Of a stretch of DNA of 40,422 nt, positions 10,262 through 39,123 are shown piece by piece. A program made the translations under genes and the position numbers. This stretch comes from Dunaliella salina. Its lineage: Eukaryota; Chlorophyta; Chlorophyceae; Chlamydomonadales; Dunaliellaceae. The notes under the pieces are model-generated. The model saw only the letters and a program-made list of their open reading frames with translations. It did not search any database and was not told the origin of the DNA. Position 1 is the first letter of the stretch, and each line of letters begins with the position of its first letter. The DNA lies in contig MU069824.1 in the NCBI GenBank assembly GCA_002284615.2, forward strand, positions 211,123-251,544, written 5' to 3'.

Positions 10262-10712
10262 GTCTGTAGAGTCCACAACTGGAGAGTGGGCATACACGGA
10301 TGGGAGCTACCATATATACCATGGAAAACAGGTGCACGTGGTAGGTGCAGGGTTTTACGACCCTGCCAGTGATAGCTCCATTTATGTAAACCCAAATGGA
10401 GCAGGAATCACCAACATCGTGAGGGCTGAGCTGGCTGCAGTAGCAGCAGCAATCCTCCAAGGCTACTCTTGCATTGCCACCGACAGCCTTGACACACTAC
10501 AACAAACCATGAAACAAATACTTTACCTAGAGCTGCACCACCAGCATGTTCAAAGACATATCCTCAAGAAACTCATACAGCTTGTGCGCAATTCACCTAC
10601 ACCAATCCATTCCTTCAAGGTTAAATATCATGCTGGAATTGCCGGAAACGAATGTGCCAATGCATTGCCAAGCATCAGGCCATTCAGGATGATTAAAAAC
10701 CGGCAGGTATAA
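10262..10712 (+). pseudogene. RNase H domain, copy A
   Basis: The frame starts as GEWAYTDGSY near 10280 and continues, after a frame change, in 10332-10712. Visible RNase H1 features are TDGS (first Asp), RAELAAVAAAI (Glu), TDSL (Asp), and YHAGIAGNECAN, where the final catalytic Asp expected after ECA is Asn. With the missing Asp and the broken frames this copy is inactive. Confidence 0.8.
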
Positions 10713-10825
10713 CATTACCCTGTATAAATGTTGAAGGCAATCCTTTCACGACACCACCTGGCTTGCTTTTGAGGAAACTGCCCGCACTCATCCAAGCTAC
10801 ATCAAACTGTACAAACTAACCTGCC

Positions 10826-10955
10826 TTCCTTTTCCTTTTCCTTTTCCTTTTCCTTTTCCTTTTCCTTTTCCTTTTCCTTTCCTTTTTTCCATTTCCTTTT
10901 CCTTTCCTTTTTTCCATTTCCTTTTCCTTTCCTTTTTTCCTTTTCCTTTTCCTGC
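10826..10955. repeat. (CCTTTT)n hexanucleotide repeat
   Basis: About 18 TTTTCC units with interspersed TTTTTTCCATTTCC variants. It lies inside retroelement copy A. Confidence 0.95.
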
Positions 10956-11169
10956 CTTAAAGCAAACTTCTCCAATCTTCATGACCCCTTGAGGACGCAC
11001 ATGCATTCAAAACGTTCTTGGACTTGGAAAGGCCAATACCTGACAGTCTTCTACCAAAATCTACTTCCCACTGTCAATTAAAAGGTCAGTAATCATGATG
11101 CCTTTGGACCCTGCCAACACTTCCTTTAAAAGTGAAATGGAACATCTTTAACTACTGCACAGGCACCCT

Positions 11170-12010
11170 CTTCAACCAGAAGCATGCAGCACGCTTTAAA
11201 ATTTCCACCTGCCTACAATGCCCCCTGTAGCTATGCGGAGAGCCTGAGAGTGCCCTGCACATTCTATCCGGATGCAAACACTCAACCATGTCAAATATGG
11301 TAACAGGACGCCACAATATTCTTAGCAAAATCCTTCTCAAAGGCATCAGCAAAGGCCCTCTCGGGGCAGGCTTTGCCTCCATGGACATTGACAGAGCAGA
11401 TCGTCTTGCTCTACAGGACCTCCAGATTCCTGAGCACTCACCCTTGAATATTTTCCCCTCGTTGTCTCCCTAACAGACAGGAAAGGCTTACTTCTAGCCG
11501 CCCTGATGCACTATTAATTGTTCCCATGAAAGAAGTGCTAAGGGGCAATTCCCGGAATCCATTAAGATGCGCAAATGGGTGCAAGGGAAACAGGGAGCAC
11601 TCAGCGCCGGCCACAGCTACTCAACCTACTTCCCAGGTCCGTCACCCTAGCCAGCTTTCCCCAGAACAGAGTCACATCCATGTTGTGGAAGTCAAATACT
11701 GAGACACCCGGCCCAGATCAGCTTGAGGCCTTCAAGCAGCAGCATCGCAATTTGTGTTGCCATCTTTCAAGTGCCTCTGCTCAAGCCATCCTCCATACCA
11801 TTCTGTTAGGTGTGGGTGGAGTCATCTACATCCCACACACATTGGAGCCACTAAAAGAGCTTGGCCTTGACACACACAAGGCCACCAAGCTTGCTCTGAA
11901 GCTTCATGCTCATTCTGTCCAGTATGCTTACAAAAGTGCTAGTACCAGCCGAGCTCTGGAGAATATTCCATCAACAAATCCGGCAAGGGCTGTTCCTGGT
12001 AACCCTGCTG
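11170..12010 (+). pseudogene. Cys-knuckle plus PD-(D/E)XK nuclease, copy A
   Basis: Near 11195-11280 the sequence reads C-L-Q-C-P..., then ESALHILSGCKH, a C-x2-C...H-x4-C knuckle. RPDALLIVP follows near 11505, and VVEVKY near 11682-11699. The Asp of RPD (about 11514) and the Glu and Lys of EVK (11688, 11694) fit the PD...ExK catalytic pattern. Next comes a conserved C-terminal block (ILLGVGGVIYIPHTLEPLKE, then LGLDTHKATKLALKLHAHSV) in the frame 11575-12087. At least one stop and several frame changes interrupt it. Confidence 0.75.
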
Positions 12011-12526
12011 AAAAAAAAAAACTCAGGTTTTTTAGGCTGCGTAGGCTACGTAGGCAGAGGGGCCACATAGGTGCCCAGACCGTATGACTCCCCCACCAAA
12101 CCACCAAATTACCTCCTGGTCCTCTTTGACTTCTTTCTTTTGTTTCTCTGGTTGAAGGGGACATACGGTGCCTTGGCCTTGGGTACCCTCTTTTCCTAAG
12201 AAAGAAAGAAAGAAATATTTACGCTGGCCCTTAGGCCGCGCGCATTAAGGGCCTTTCCTCGATTGACGTGGGGAGTGTTTTCACTGTTTGCTTCGTTTAC
12301 CTGTTCTTTCCTTTCTCTTCTTCTTCTTTAGCAACGCATCGCTACAGTTACGCTCTTTGCTTAAGCACATCGGTACATGTTTTTGCACAGGACACAAAGA
12401 CCTTGGGAGGTACTGACAGTTACATTAAAAAGGCTGACTCTTTGCTTTACTTGCGAGATTCGAAATTACAGAAAACAGGGGCAGTAGCGCGCAGGCTGAA
12501 AAAGTTTGTCAAATCTTAAGTGCGCC

Positions 12527-12910
12527 CAGAGGGGGGTAACCATTGTTGCAGTCTATGCCAAATTTTTCTGGGCCTGCTGGGGCCATTTTGCGCTTCCAAC
12601 TTTTTTGTATTCGAAATCCCACATGCAAACCTCCTGCATATTCAGGAACAAGAAAGAAGGAGGTCAAAATTTGACCTTTTTAGCACCCTATGTGCTTAAA
12701 TTTACCTAAGGGAATTAGCTGAAGTTTTGTACCTCACCAACCACTGGTCTTTTCACCCCATTTTTTGAAATGATATTCTTTTGACACAAGGACTCAAATT
12801 CACCAAAAATTATCCAATTTGGATCAGTAAACTGTCCGCATTGAAGATTTGGTGGTGAGACTAGGGTTCACACCGCGGCTGATCAGGCACGTGCCCTGTA
12901 ACTGGCACCC
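12527..12910 (-). mobile_element. hAT-like element, degenerate inverted copy
   Basis: The reverse complement shares the blocks around GACCAGTGGTTGGT, CAGC(C/T)ATTTCCCTT, GGTCAAATTTTGACCTCCTT and AATATGCAGGA with the element at 4455-5116. A terminus-like CAGAGGGGGGTAAC lies at 12530. The opposite end is not clear. Confidence 0.65.
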
Positions 12911-13004
12911 CTGGAACTCCTGTGTTAGAGAAAGCTTGTAAAACAGGCCATTTATCAGGATCTGCAGACAGTTCCCAGACCAACGTCTGTCAGTGCAAAT
13001 TTGA

Positions 13005-13085
13005 TTTAAGGTTACAAGGTTACAAAGGAAATGAAGCCTTCAGCCATTAAGTTTGGCTGCTCAGCTCTTATGTAACTGAAAAAAC
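13005..13085 (-). mobile_element. LINE 3'-end fragment with (TTGTAACC)n tail
   Basis: The reverse complement reads GCTGAGCAGCCAAACTTAAT, then GGCTGAAGG, and ends in TTGTAACCTTGTAACC. It is close to the 3' end of the LINE at 7635-9089 and keeps the CAGCCA/TGGCTG hairpin. Confidence 0.75.
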
Positions 13086-13564
13086 AATGAGAAAAGCTCA
13101 AGAAGAGAAAAAACTCAGGTTGAGAGCAAACAAAAAAAGAGTGTTGAGCAACTCAGTACTCATAGCAGTGCAGCACTGAAAGCACCACACTATTTGATTT
13201 AAAGAGGGCATTCAGCTAACCAGGTGCCAATACGTTCGTCCTAAGTTATGAACTCCCTAAGTCCCACACAACGGTTACCACCCTGAATTACACCCACTTG
13301 GTCTTCAAGACCCTGTCTTGATAATTTAAAACCCTCGTGGGACCAAGCTTCGCTACCAAAGCAAGGAGCCTGACCAGCCGGCAGCTGAGAGATTGTTTAT
13401 ATTAGAATTATGAATTTTTAAATGTAAGAGGGAGGGGTGAAATCCAGCCAAAATTTTGTGTTGCTACTGCCGCGCACAAAATTGAGGACACATTCACCGA
13501 TGATTTTTTGTTCATCGAGCACAATTTTTCGACCTTACACGCGAACACAAAACACCAACACGCA
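13086..13564 (+). promoter_or_regulatory. upstream region of the methyltransferase gene
   Basis: The 480 bp before the chosen start codon contain no exon that I can see. An AT-rich stretch at 13390-13430 (TTTATATTAGAATTATG) could hold a TATA-like element. The placement of the promoter is inference from position only. Confidence 0.3.
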
Positions 13565-31720
<18,156 letters not shown>

Positions 31721-32143
31721 GGTGGGAGGGTGTGCGTGCCACCACCTCCAGCCGATCAGCCGGAGCCTTCGGCTGTGGGCAAACCCTTGGAATACTTAAT
31801 GCAGAGAGCTTGTGCTGCATGTCAGCCTCGAGGAGCGGCAACGAACGCTGGACGAGTGCTGTGACCTTTACTAATGTTGGAGGCTGGAAACAATAGGAAT
31901 GATTTGTCCCTGGCTTTGGTAAGCAGCGACGAATGCTTGGTGTGTGCTTTGTCATCGGCCTCTACCTAAGTTGAAGGCTGGAATCAAAAGGGACAAGCCA
32001 GCCTTGACTTCGATGAGCGGCGACAAACGCTGGATGAGTGCAATGTCAGCAGTTTTTACACATGTCAAAGACTGAAGCCAGCAGCTCCTTACACTGCAGA
32101 AACAGCATACACTGTTGCATACCAGATGAACATTTTCAATAAA
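31721..32143 (+). other. probable 3' UTR with ~90-100-nt tandem repeat
   Basis: Three copies start near 31828, 31921 and 32012: GAGCGGC(A/G)AC(G/A)AACGCTGGA, TGAGTGC, then TTGGAGGCTGGAA and GGAATGATTTG or AAAGGGACAAG. An AATAAA lies at 32138-32143. Green algae usually use TGTAA instead, so the processing site is uncertain. Confidence 0.65.
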
Positions 32144-32715
32144 TCACGAGGATGCTGCCTAGACCCTGCTGCAGCCAATTTTTTGTCACTAGAGGCACCC
32201 TTCTTCTGTTCCTGCTGAAATGCAGTGTGGATGAGAGCAAGCTCTCCATGGTAATAATATGTCAACTGGGATGGATAGGTGGGAGGACCAAGAAGGAGAC
32301 ATCCAATATTGTTGTTACATGGCTGGTTGAGCTGTCGCGACGACCAACTGATTTAGGTTTGTGACATCCCAGTTCCCAAGCTCTCCTGCCCTGCCTTTTG
32401 GGGACCGTAGCGACAGCAGATTGATCAAACTCCATGAACAGTGAAGAGGGAATCTACGCTGGCGGTAGTATAGTGTCAACAAAGTGATTCCAAGGGGGTA
32501 TGGCCTCCGGTCAGAAAAGTCAGCTGCTCGGCCAGGAGGATATTGAAGGAGAAACCCAGGGAGGTTCTCTTTCTGCACCCCGACAGATCCATGGACCAAG
32601 CCAAGTACACTTTGAGTATGCTGGAGCTCACAGCATTCACTCTGCGTTCGCAGATCCACAAAGCTGTTTTCCATAATCAACAAGTTTTTTTTTTGAAAAA
32701 GCTCTTGCAAATCCC
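32144..32715. other. unassigned
   Basis: No gene recognised. A minus-strand ORF of 145 codons (32315-32752) has no features known to me and may be retroelement debris. Confidence 0.4.
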
Positions 32716-32716
32716 C

Positions 32717-32805
32717 TTTTGAAAGAAAAGATAGAAAAGAAAAACTACGCAAGCGGAACTAGTCCCCAAGCATCACGGATGGAACACCCTTGGCGCAAAT
32801 GCCGT
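32717..32805 (-). mobile_element. retroelement 3' tail, minus strand
   Basis: The reverse complement ends GATGCTTGGGGACTAGTTCC, then GCTTGCGTAGTTTTTC and a TTTTC-rich tail, as at 31203-31240. Confidence 0.65.
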
Positions 32806-33034
32806 GTTGAACCCCCAAAGGTCCCTTTTGAAAGTGAAGATTCCCTGAAACTGTATGACGGCAAGTGTGGCCGTTGCACCATGATGTTTTGCAATCTTGG
32901 GTGGCAAGATGCTTTGCGGTCTTTAGGAACCCTTGGTGCCCTTGTTGTCATGGCATGCACACTTTCTCTTTGTGCTCCTGCCTTGACCGCACCCTCTTCG
33001 ACCTTCAAAAATGGGCTTTGGTAACTCAAGAAAA

Positions 33035-33440
33035 AATGGCCTCCCCACTAGACCACAACCCACAATACCAGAATTATTGGAGTGCCGACTCCCGTGACAC
33101 TCTTTTTGGTGCCATGCATAATGCCTTCTCATCCAAATTCTCAGGCTTCTCAGTCTGCCATCCCATTTATGACGAGGGAATCATGACCCAAGCTTTGCAA
33201 CATGCCATTTACTCTGCCATTCTCAACACAGAGGCCACTGCTACATTCATGTTCCTTCCGCCTTGGAATAAGAACATGATATCCAACCCCTACTCCAAAC
33301 TTTTCAATGCCTACCCTCCACCTCTGTTACGAACTTGGAACCATACCTCGTGAAAAACTTTGTTACTGTGCCCCTAAATCCTGCCCTAACCAAGAGGTAC
33401 CCCTACCTAAGCATACCTGGGACCTTCGCATCTATGCTGT
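33035..33440 (+). pseudogene. unassigned retroelement domain, copy B
   Basis: Reads YQNYWSADSRDTLFGAMHNA, then YDEGIMTQALQHAIYSAILN and ATATFMFLPPWNKN. After a one-base frameshift near 33325 it reads LCYELGTIPREKLCYCAPKS, then LPKHTWDLRIYAVWNTAARI. I do not recognise the fold. The LPPW box and overall layout vaguely recall methyltransferase-like domains, but nothing decisive is visible. Confidence 0.6.
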
Positions 33441-35337
33441 TTGGAACACTGCAGCTCGAATCCATCTTAATAACCATAACAAAGACTGGCTACAGGGCCT
33501 GAAAGGAGATTTGAAAGAAGCTACAGAGTGGAAGCTTGACAGTGTCAGCAGCCACCCTACCCTAAATCCCATGCATGCCCACATGCCAGGCTTAAATAAA
33601 CTAGAACGCCTCCCACTTGACAAACAACACGTATCCAAGCAGCCTAGAAATTCACACATAAGTATCCAAGATACAGACTTGGTGCCAAGCCAATCCAGTA
33701 CTCTCCTAACTCTTAAAGTTGCTGACTGGAGAACTTGGGCATACACAGATGGCAGCTGCCTTGTCCACAACGGTAAGCAAGAAATTGGAGCAGGCGTCTA
33801 CTGCCCGTCCACTGACAACAAGAACTTTGTAGAACCAAACGGTGCTGGGATTACTAAAACCATCACTAGAGCTGAATTAGCAGCAATTGCTGTTGCTATC
33901 ATCACCAAAAATGCAGATATTGCATCAGACAGCCTCATCTCTTTCAACCAAATACGTAAACAACTTCTTTATCCTGAAAGACACCTCAGGCATACCCAAG
34001 GAGACGTCCTTAAAATGATTCAAACTCTCATTAGAGACTTCCATACCAAAATTCGAATTTACAAGGTGTAGTCCCATGCTGGCATTGCTGGAAATGAATG
34101 TGCAGATGCTATTGCAAAACATCAAGCAAAGCAAGCCCAGAACTGCGTGGCAGACACCGAGATTCCTGGTGCAGGTCCTGGTGGAAATCTATTTACAAAC
34201 ATTTTCTGGTTAGCCAAGGAAGAAAGAGTGCATGCTGCAGGCACATCTGCGGGTCCACCACCCGCCCACAAGCTCACCTATTTCCCCAATCTTCAAGATG
34301 CCCTCAAATCCCACATGCATTCTAAACACAAGCTTGGATATGCCAATGCCAAAACAGGCTACTACTCTTACTATAAAAACTTATTACCGCAAGTAGATAA
34401 AAAAATCAGCAATGCCTTCAGAAATATGCCCAACATCTCTGTACCCATGAAGCGTACCATCCTGCAGTACTGCACAGGCACCCTCTACGACCAAAAACAT
34501 GCAATACGTTTCAAAAAGTCAACTGATCCATCTTTCCCCCTCTCAGACTGCCATCATTTGGACAGCGCGCTACATATGCTCTCAGGCTGCCAAAACCATA
34601 TCATCTCCAACATGAGAACTGAGCGCCATAACATTGCAGGCAGAATGATCACAAAAGCCCTCAGCAAATGCCCTGTAGGGGCAGGCCTGGTCTACACAGA
34701 CATAGGAAGCAATTTTAAGCTTGCTCAACACAACCTCCAACTCCCTACACATGCCTCAAACAGAACTTTACCTGCTTACTTCTTCCCTCGTAACCTTCCA
34801 GAGAGGAAAAGACTCAACTCCAGTCGACCAGATGCTGTTTTGATCACCCCTTTCAATGCCAAACATACTTCTAACGATGTTTCTCCTACCCATTCCCATC
34901 ACGCTTTGCGCAGCTCCTCACGGAGGACCACCAGAACTAGTCGCATGAGGCAACCCCATGAACTTCGTGCAAATGAACGCCATGTGCACCTAATAGAAAT
35001 CAAGTTCTGTGAAGACACAAGGCCAGAGCATCAGTTGAACGCGGCAAAGCAGCAGCACGCAGACCTCTGTAAAGTTGTTAATGCTAAAGCTGTTACAATT
35101 CACCCTATTTTCCTGGGTGTAGGTGGAACTATTTACATTGAGCATACCCTAAAGCAATTCAAACAACTAGGATTGGATCACCAGCGTGCCACGAAGCTTG
35201 CTCAACAACTTCATGCCCATTCTGTTCAATATGCCCACAAACTAGTCTCCACACGCCGCGCTATTGAAAACAAGAATACTTCCAACTGCCAGGTTCTAGA
35301 GCCAGGTGCTTCCAGTAACCCTCCAGATCCACATTAG
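33307..35337 (+). pseudogene. RNase H plus PD-(D/E)XK nuclease polyprotein, one internal stop
   Basis: A single frame of 677 codons is interrupted only by TAG at 34069-34071. RNase H1 residues are all present: TDGS near 33745, RAELAAIAVAI, SDSLISF, and HAGIAGNECADAIAKHQAK with the final Asp. The stop falls just before the last motif (copy A has Lys-Tyr there). Downstream are RFKKSTDPSFPLSDC, then ALHMLSGCQNH (knuckle with the first Cys pair lost), RPDAVLI (Asp codon 34831), HLIEIKFCEDTRP (Glu 34996, Lys 35002), and the C-terminal ILGVGGTIY-like and QLHAHSVQYAHKL blocks. PD and ExK are compatible with an active nuclease fold. Confidence 0.82.
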
Positions 35338-35475
35338 CATTCTCTTTTTCATATTTTGTGGTGGAGGGGGCACACGGCTCTCTTTTGAGCCAATGTGTCT
35401 CCTTTTCCTTAATTGATGTAGGGAGGGTTTCTCTGCCTACGTAGTTTTTCTTTTCTTTTCTTTTCTTTCTTTCGA

Positions 35476-36480
35476 CCAGGAGCATGCAGTACGCTTTAAA
35501 ATCTCCACCTGCCTACAATGCCCCCTATAGCCATGCGGAGAGCCTGACAGTGCCCTGCACATTCTATCAGGATGCAAAAACCCAACCACTTCAAATACGG
35601 CAACAGAGCGCCACAACATTCCCAGCAGGATCCTTCTCAAAGGTATCAGCTAAGGCTTTCTCGGGGCATGCCTTGCCTCCATGGACATTTGCAGAGCAGA
35701 TCATCTTGCTCTACAGGACCTCCAGATTCCTAAGCACTCACCCTTGAATATTTTCCCCTTGTTGTCTCCCTAACAGACGAGGAAGGCTCACTTCTAGCCG
35801 CCCTGATGCACTAATAGTTGTTCCCATTAAAGATGTGCCGAGGACCAATTCCTGGTATCCACTGAGAAGTGCAAGGGGATGCAAGGGAAACAGGGAGCAC
35901 TCAGCGCCAACCACAGCCACGCCACCTACTTCCCAGGTCCGCCACCCTAGTCAGCTCCTCACAGAACAGAGGCTTGTGGAAGTCAAGTACTGTGACTCAT
36001 TCGACTCATTCGGAAGACACCCGGCCCAGATCAGCTTGAGGCCTCCAAGCAGCAGCATCACGATTTGTGTTGCCATCTTTCAAGGGCGTCTGCTCAAGTC
36101 ACCCTCCATACCATTCTGTGAGGTGTGGGTGGGGACGTCTAAAATACCCCACACATTGGAGCCACTTAAAGAGCTTTGTCTTGACACACACAAGGCCACC
36201 AAGCTTGCTCTGAAGCTTCATGCTCATTCTGTCCAGTATGCTTACAAAAGTGCTAGTACCAGACGAGCTCTGGAGAAGATTCCATCAACAAATCCGGCAT
36301 GGGCTGTTTCTGGTAGCCCTCTTGATCCCCATTGACTTCTTTCTTTTGTTTCTCTTGTTGAAGGGGATACAGGGTGCCTTGGCGCTCGGTATCCTCTTTT
36401 CTTTACTTGCTGTGGGGAGTGTTATCACTGCCTGCGTAGTTTTTCTTTTCTTTCTTTTCTTTTCTTGCCTTTCTGTCTGC
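35476..36480 (+). mobile_element. RNase H/nuclease retroelement, copy C (3' part)
   Basis: Begins in the Cys-knuckle (GAGCATGCAGTACGCTTTAA) directly after the copy B tail, and runs through CLQC...SALHILSGC, RPDALIV (about 35803) and LVEVKYCD (about 35976) to a 3' tail ending near 36470. It is much closer to copy A than to B. Stops and frameshifts are frequent. Confidence 0.82.
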
Positions 36481-36739
36481 CAGTTGTCGGGGGGCATCAT
36501 GAATTATATCACAGAGCTGGGCACCCTTCCCCAACCCCAACCCCAGCAGGTGTTCGAACGGAATTCCCAGAATATTTCCAGCATAGCTGTGCCCTGACCT
36601 GGACCGTTCAAGCTTGGTCCAAGTATAGCCTACCTTTTTGTAGCTTGAGAGCTTGGCCGGCCTAGGTAGGGGCGCGTATGTCTAACCAGCCCCGGCGTGG
36701 ACCTTTTTTGAACACCTAGTTTCTGTACCCAACCACCCA
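36481..36739. other. unassigned
   Basis: No feature recognised. Confidence 0.4.
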
Positions 36740-37110
36740 CTGCACCAAATTGGGTGTTTCTTGGTGATTTGTTGTCCTTGCATCAAAAGAAACCATTATA
36801 AAAAGATAGAGTGAAGAGACCCAGTGGTTGGTCAAAGAAACAATTTCAGCCATTTACCTTCAAAGAAATCCAGCACAGGGGTGCCAAAAATCATTTTGGC
36901 CTCCTTTTATCCTATTCTTGAAAATGCAGGATATTTGCTTAGCATGTGGGAGTTGTACAAAAAAGAATGATGGGTGTAAAATGTAGTCACATGATTTTTG
37001 GAGCTGTAGGCAAGAAGGGTGATCTGGGTACCTCCGATTTTCATGAATTTTTGGCTATAACATTCTTCAGAATAGCCATGGTTGGCGTGGTTAATTCTAA
37101 GAAATACTGG
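36740..37110. mobile_element. hAT-like element, degenerate copy
   Basis: Shares GTGATTTG.(T/A)GTCCTTG, GAAGAGACCCAGTGGTTGGT, AATTTCAGCCATTTACCTT, AATCCAGCAC.AGGGGTGCCA and AATGCAGGAT with 4680-4875 in order. Terminal repeats are not clear. Confidence 0.7.
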
Positions 37111-37199
37111 GAAAGAGGGTATCCGGCGATCAGCAGGGGAGTTGATCCTTTCCCTTCATGATATGTAGTTACCTACAACTTTGAAAGAGCAGGTGGAAA

Positions 37200-37295
37200 A
37201 ACGGGTATGGTTGTCAGACATGTGCCGATCTTAAGAGATCTCGGGAGGTCGGGGGTCCAAACCGCTCAGATGCCCTTGCAAACTCTCCTTCCTTT
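37200..37295 (+). mobile_element. tRNA-derived SINE fragment
   Basis: GGTCGGGGGTCCAAACCGCT, then CAGATGCCC, parallels the B-box region of the SINE at 38100-38250. Its tail is missing. Confidence 0.55.
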
Positions 37296-38099
37296 TTTAA
37301 GATCAGGCCAGCAGTCACGCGTCTCGATTGAAGGCCTTTCTGTAAACCCTAAAGAAGGGACTCATTGGCTCAAAAAATCTGATCTGAGCAGTGTGAGTCC
37401 CCTCCGCCACCCGGCAGAAACAGAAGGGGCTTGTGAGGATCTTGAGGGTTGCTGCGTTGTGAATATCCTTTCTATCGCAATTACCACGTTGCCTAAAAAG
37501 TAAAAAAGTAGAAGTAAAAGTAAGCTCTTGCTATCCCTGACTTGAGCCGGTTTGGTCACGGCCCCTCCCTTGCACCGTCAAACTGACCTTGAGGACTCGA
37601 GTCTACAATGCCTTATTTTCGTTAATGAAAGAATACCGTGTAAACCTGTTTCTTTCTTTTCCCAGCATAACAATTTGAAAAGCGCAAATCCAAAACTAGT
37701 TCGTGCTGCTGCGGGGAGCGACCAGTCGGATAGATGGTAATGATAGAATTTTACTTGTCCGTGCGTTCATATTAGAACTAACCCTAAACCAGCGAGTTCC
37801 AACAACCTGCAGTGCAAGCATGGTCCAACCTTACATGGCCATTCTGATGTTATAACATTGGTATTGAATTACTCACAAAATGACTCACGAAGTGACTCCG
37901 CGTCCCAAATGTCCTGTATGCCCAGTGGTCCAATTTGGACGGGCATCATGCATTTTCATTTTGATTTCATAATCTCGGTATTAACACATTTAAGGAGCAA
38001 TTCTGTGTACTACAAGCTGAAAGGCGATGGTCCAATTCAGAGGGTTAGGGGGGTTTTAGTGTCGACTCAGCGGAGTGCCCCTATGACAGTAGTCAAGAA
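37296..38099. other. unassigned
   Basis: No gene or repeat recognised. Confidence 0.4.
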
Positions 38100-38255
38100 C
38101 CATTCTATCTGGTTACAGAGCACCGTTGTAGTTGAGCCTACAGGACCGGCCCTGATCCTTCCAGTTAGATATTGTAGGTCAGGGGTTCAATTCCGCTCAG
38201 ATGCCCACTTGAGGCATAAACAGCGATGTACCCTTTCCTTATTTTACCTATCTGG
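38100..38255 (+). mobile_element. tRNA-derived SINE
   Basis: A-box-like TGTAGTTGAGC near 38128, B box GGTTCAATTCC at 38184-38194, body CTCAGATGCCCACTTGAGGC, then CAGCGATGTACCCTTTCC. It is homologous to the minus-strand copy at 29343-29463. Confidence 0.8.
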
Positions 38256-38334
38256 TTTCAAGGACGTGTGCGCGTGAAGGTATAGATAGAGGTCTCTGCT
38301 CTGCGCATTTGCGGTCATGGAACGTGCATTAAGG

Positions 38335-38385
38335 AGAGAGCATTGCCCCCACCAGAATTTGAACCCACGCCCACCCCATCCTCCT
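38335..38385 (-). mobile_element. possible further tRNA-like fragment
   Basis: The minus strand reads GGGCGTGGGTTCAAATTCTG, a B-box-like GGTTCAAATTC. No A box or tail was identified. Confidence 0.35.
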
Positions 38386-38609
38386 ATGACAAATCACGCA
38401 TGTCACAGAGACGTTCGCAATGTCCGACCGGTAACCTATCATCCCAAAAATTTGAAAATAGTTTCGCCCCACTACGTTGGATGTTATTCAGTGTGCTGGA
38501 ATGTACCAGGCCTATCAGCCCAGCTTCGTGGCTGACAGTCCTTTTCTTAAAATCCGAAAATTTGTCGAATGTTACACTCTTCACGATTGGGAAGCCACTA
38601 CGAATCCGC

Positions 38610-38825
38610 ATACCATCACAATGGACAAGCAGTCACAACAATGCCTCGCGTAAGAAAGCAATGTCGCCAAGCATGACTGCTGTGTCACCATGCATTGGAA
38701 AGCACTGCAAACCGAACAACCAGCATACACGACTGCAGCAGTGCCATATGCCACAGCTGACAAGCGGTCATAGCGATGCCTTGCGCGGGAAAGCATGGCT
38801 GGCTGTCTGTGACAGCTGAAGGTGA
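38610..38825. repeat. ~135-nt degenerate tandem duplication
   Basis: GACAAGCAGTCACAACAATG, then CCTCGCGTAAGAAAGCAATG, recurs as GACAAGCGGTCATAGCGATG, then CCTTGCGCGGGAAAGCATGG. Confidence 0.7.
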
Positions 38826-38868
38826 TCAGCAAGAAAAAAAAAACGCTGCTCTGCAGCAAGTCCGTACT

Positions 38869-39123
38869 TCAGGGAAAACAACGGTGATGGAGGCTGGTGG
38901 CGGAGGCTGTGGTAGTATGGAGAGGTACCCGGTAAGAAGGGTTGGATGGACAGCAGTTGTTTCTGCGCTGCCCAAGGACATTGACCAGCACGGAACCATC
39001 CAAGCCCGCAATAAACCCCAACACGAACAAAATCAAGCAAGCACCCAGCAGGCAGCCGGGCTGGCTTACCAGCATCGCAATGATTGCGCGTCGTCGACTG
39101 GCTGAACCGAGCAGCAGGCGCAT
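38869..39123 (-). CDS. doubtful minus-strand ORF with a hydrophobic segment
   Basis: 84 codons containing LLGACLILFVLGFIAGLDGS, which looks like a membrane helix. An in-frame GTAAGC donor-like site precedes that segment. No homology is recognised. It may be chance. Confidence 0.15.
   Translation of the reverse strand: MRLLLGSASRRRAIIAMLVSQPGCLLGACLILFVLGFIAGLDGSVLVNVLGQRRNNCCPSNPSYRVPLHTTTASATSLHHRCFP

Larger units (their letters stand above)
10084..12330 (+). mobile_element. RNase H/restriction-like nuclease retroelement, copy A
   Basis: This carries, in order, an RNase H domain, a Cys-rich knuckle, a PD...ExK nuclease and a 3' region ending near 12265-12330 with TTGACGTGGGGAGTGTTTTC and a pyrimidine tail. 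Copies B and C at 32960-36480 have the same order. Stops, frameshifts and the CCTTTT repeat at 10826-10955 break it. A restriction-like endonuclease combined with RNase H recalls the Dualen/RandI clade described from Chlamydomonas. No reverse transcriptase is visible in this part. Confidence 0.75.
32960..35475 (+). mobile_element. RNase H/restriction-like nuclease retroelement, copy B
   Basis: The best-preserved copy. It carries an unassigned domain (33020-33420), RNase H, Cys/His segment, PD...ExK nuclease, and a 3' UTR from 35338 ending in CTACGTAGTTTTTC plus (TTTTC)n. Only one frameshift (near 33325) and one stop (34069) interrupt the readable part. No reverse transcriptase is present, so it is 5'-truncated or non-autonomous. 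Confidence 0.82.

Noticed and set aside
10826..10955. Retroelement polypyrimidine 3' tail
   Set aside because: The CCTTTT repeat lies between the RNase H and nuclease regions of copy A, not at its 3' end, so it is a microsatellite expansion within the element.
32138..32143. AATAAA as a firm polyadenylation signal
   Set aside because: Green algae mostly use TGTAA, and a single hexamer is expected by chance; mentioned but not called as a site.
38184..38194. True tRNA gene
   Set aside because: B box present, but the sequence does not fold into a cloverleaf with anticodon arm as far as I can see, and the same body and tail recur elsewhere.
38869..39123. Membrane protein gene on the minus strand
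   Set aside because: Only one hydrophobic stretch, no homology recognised and no other exons; kept only as a very low-confidence ORF.
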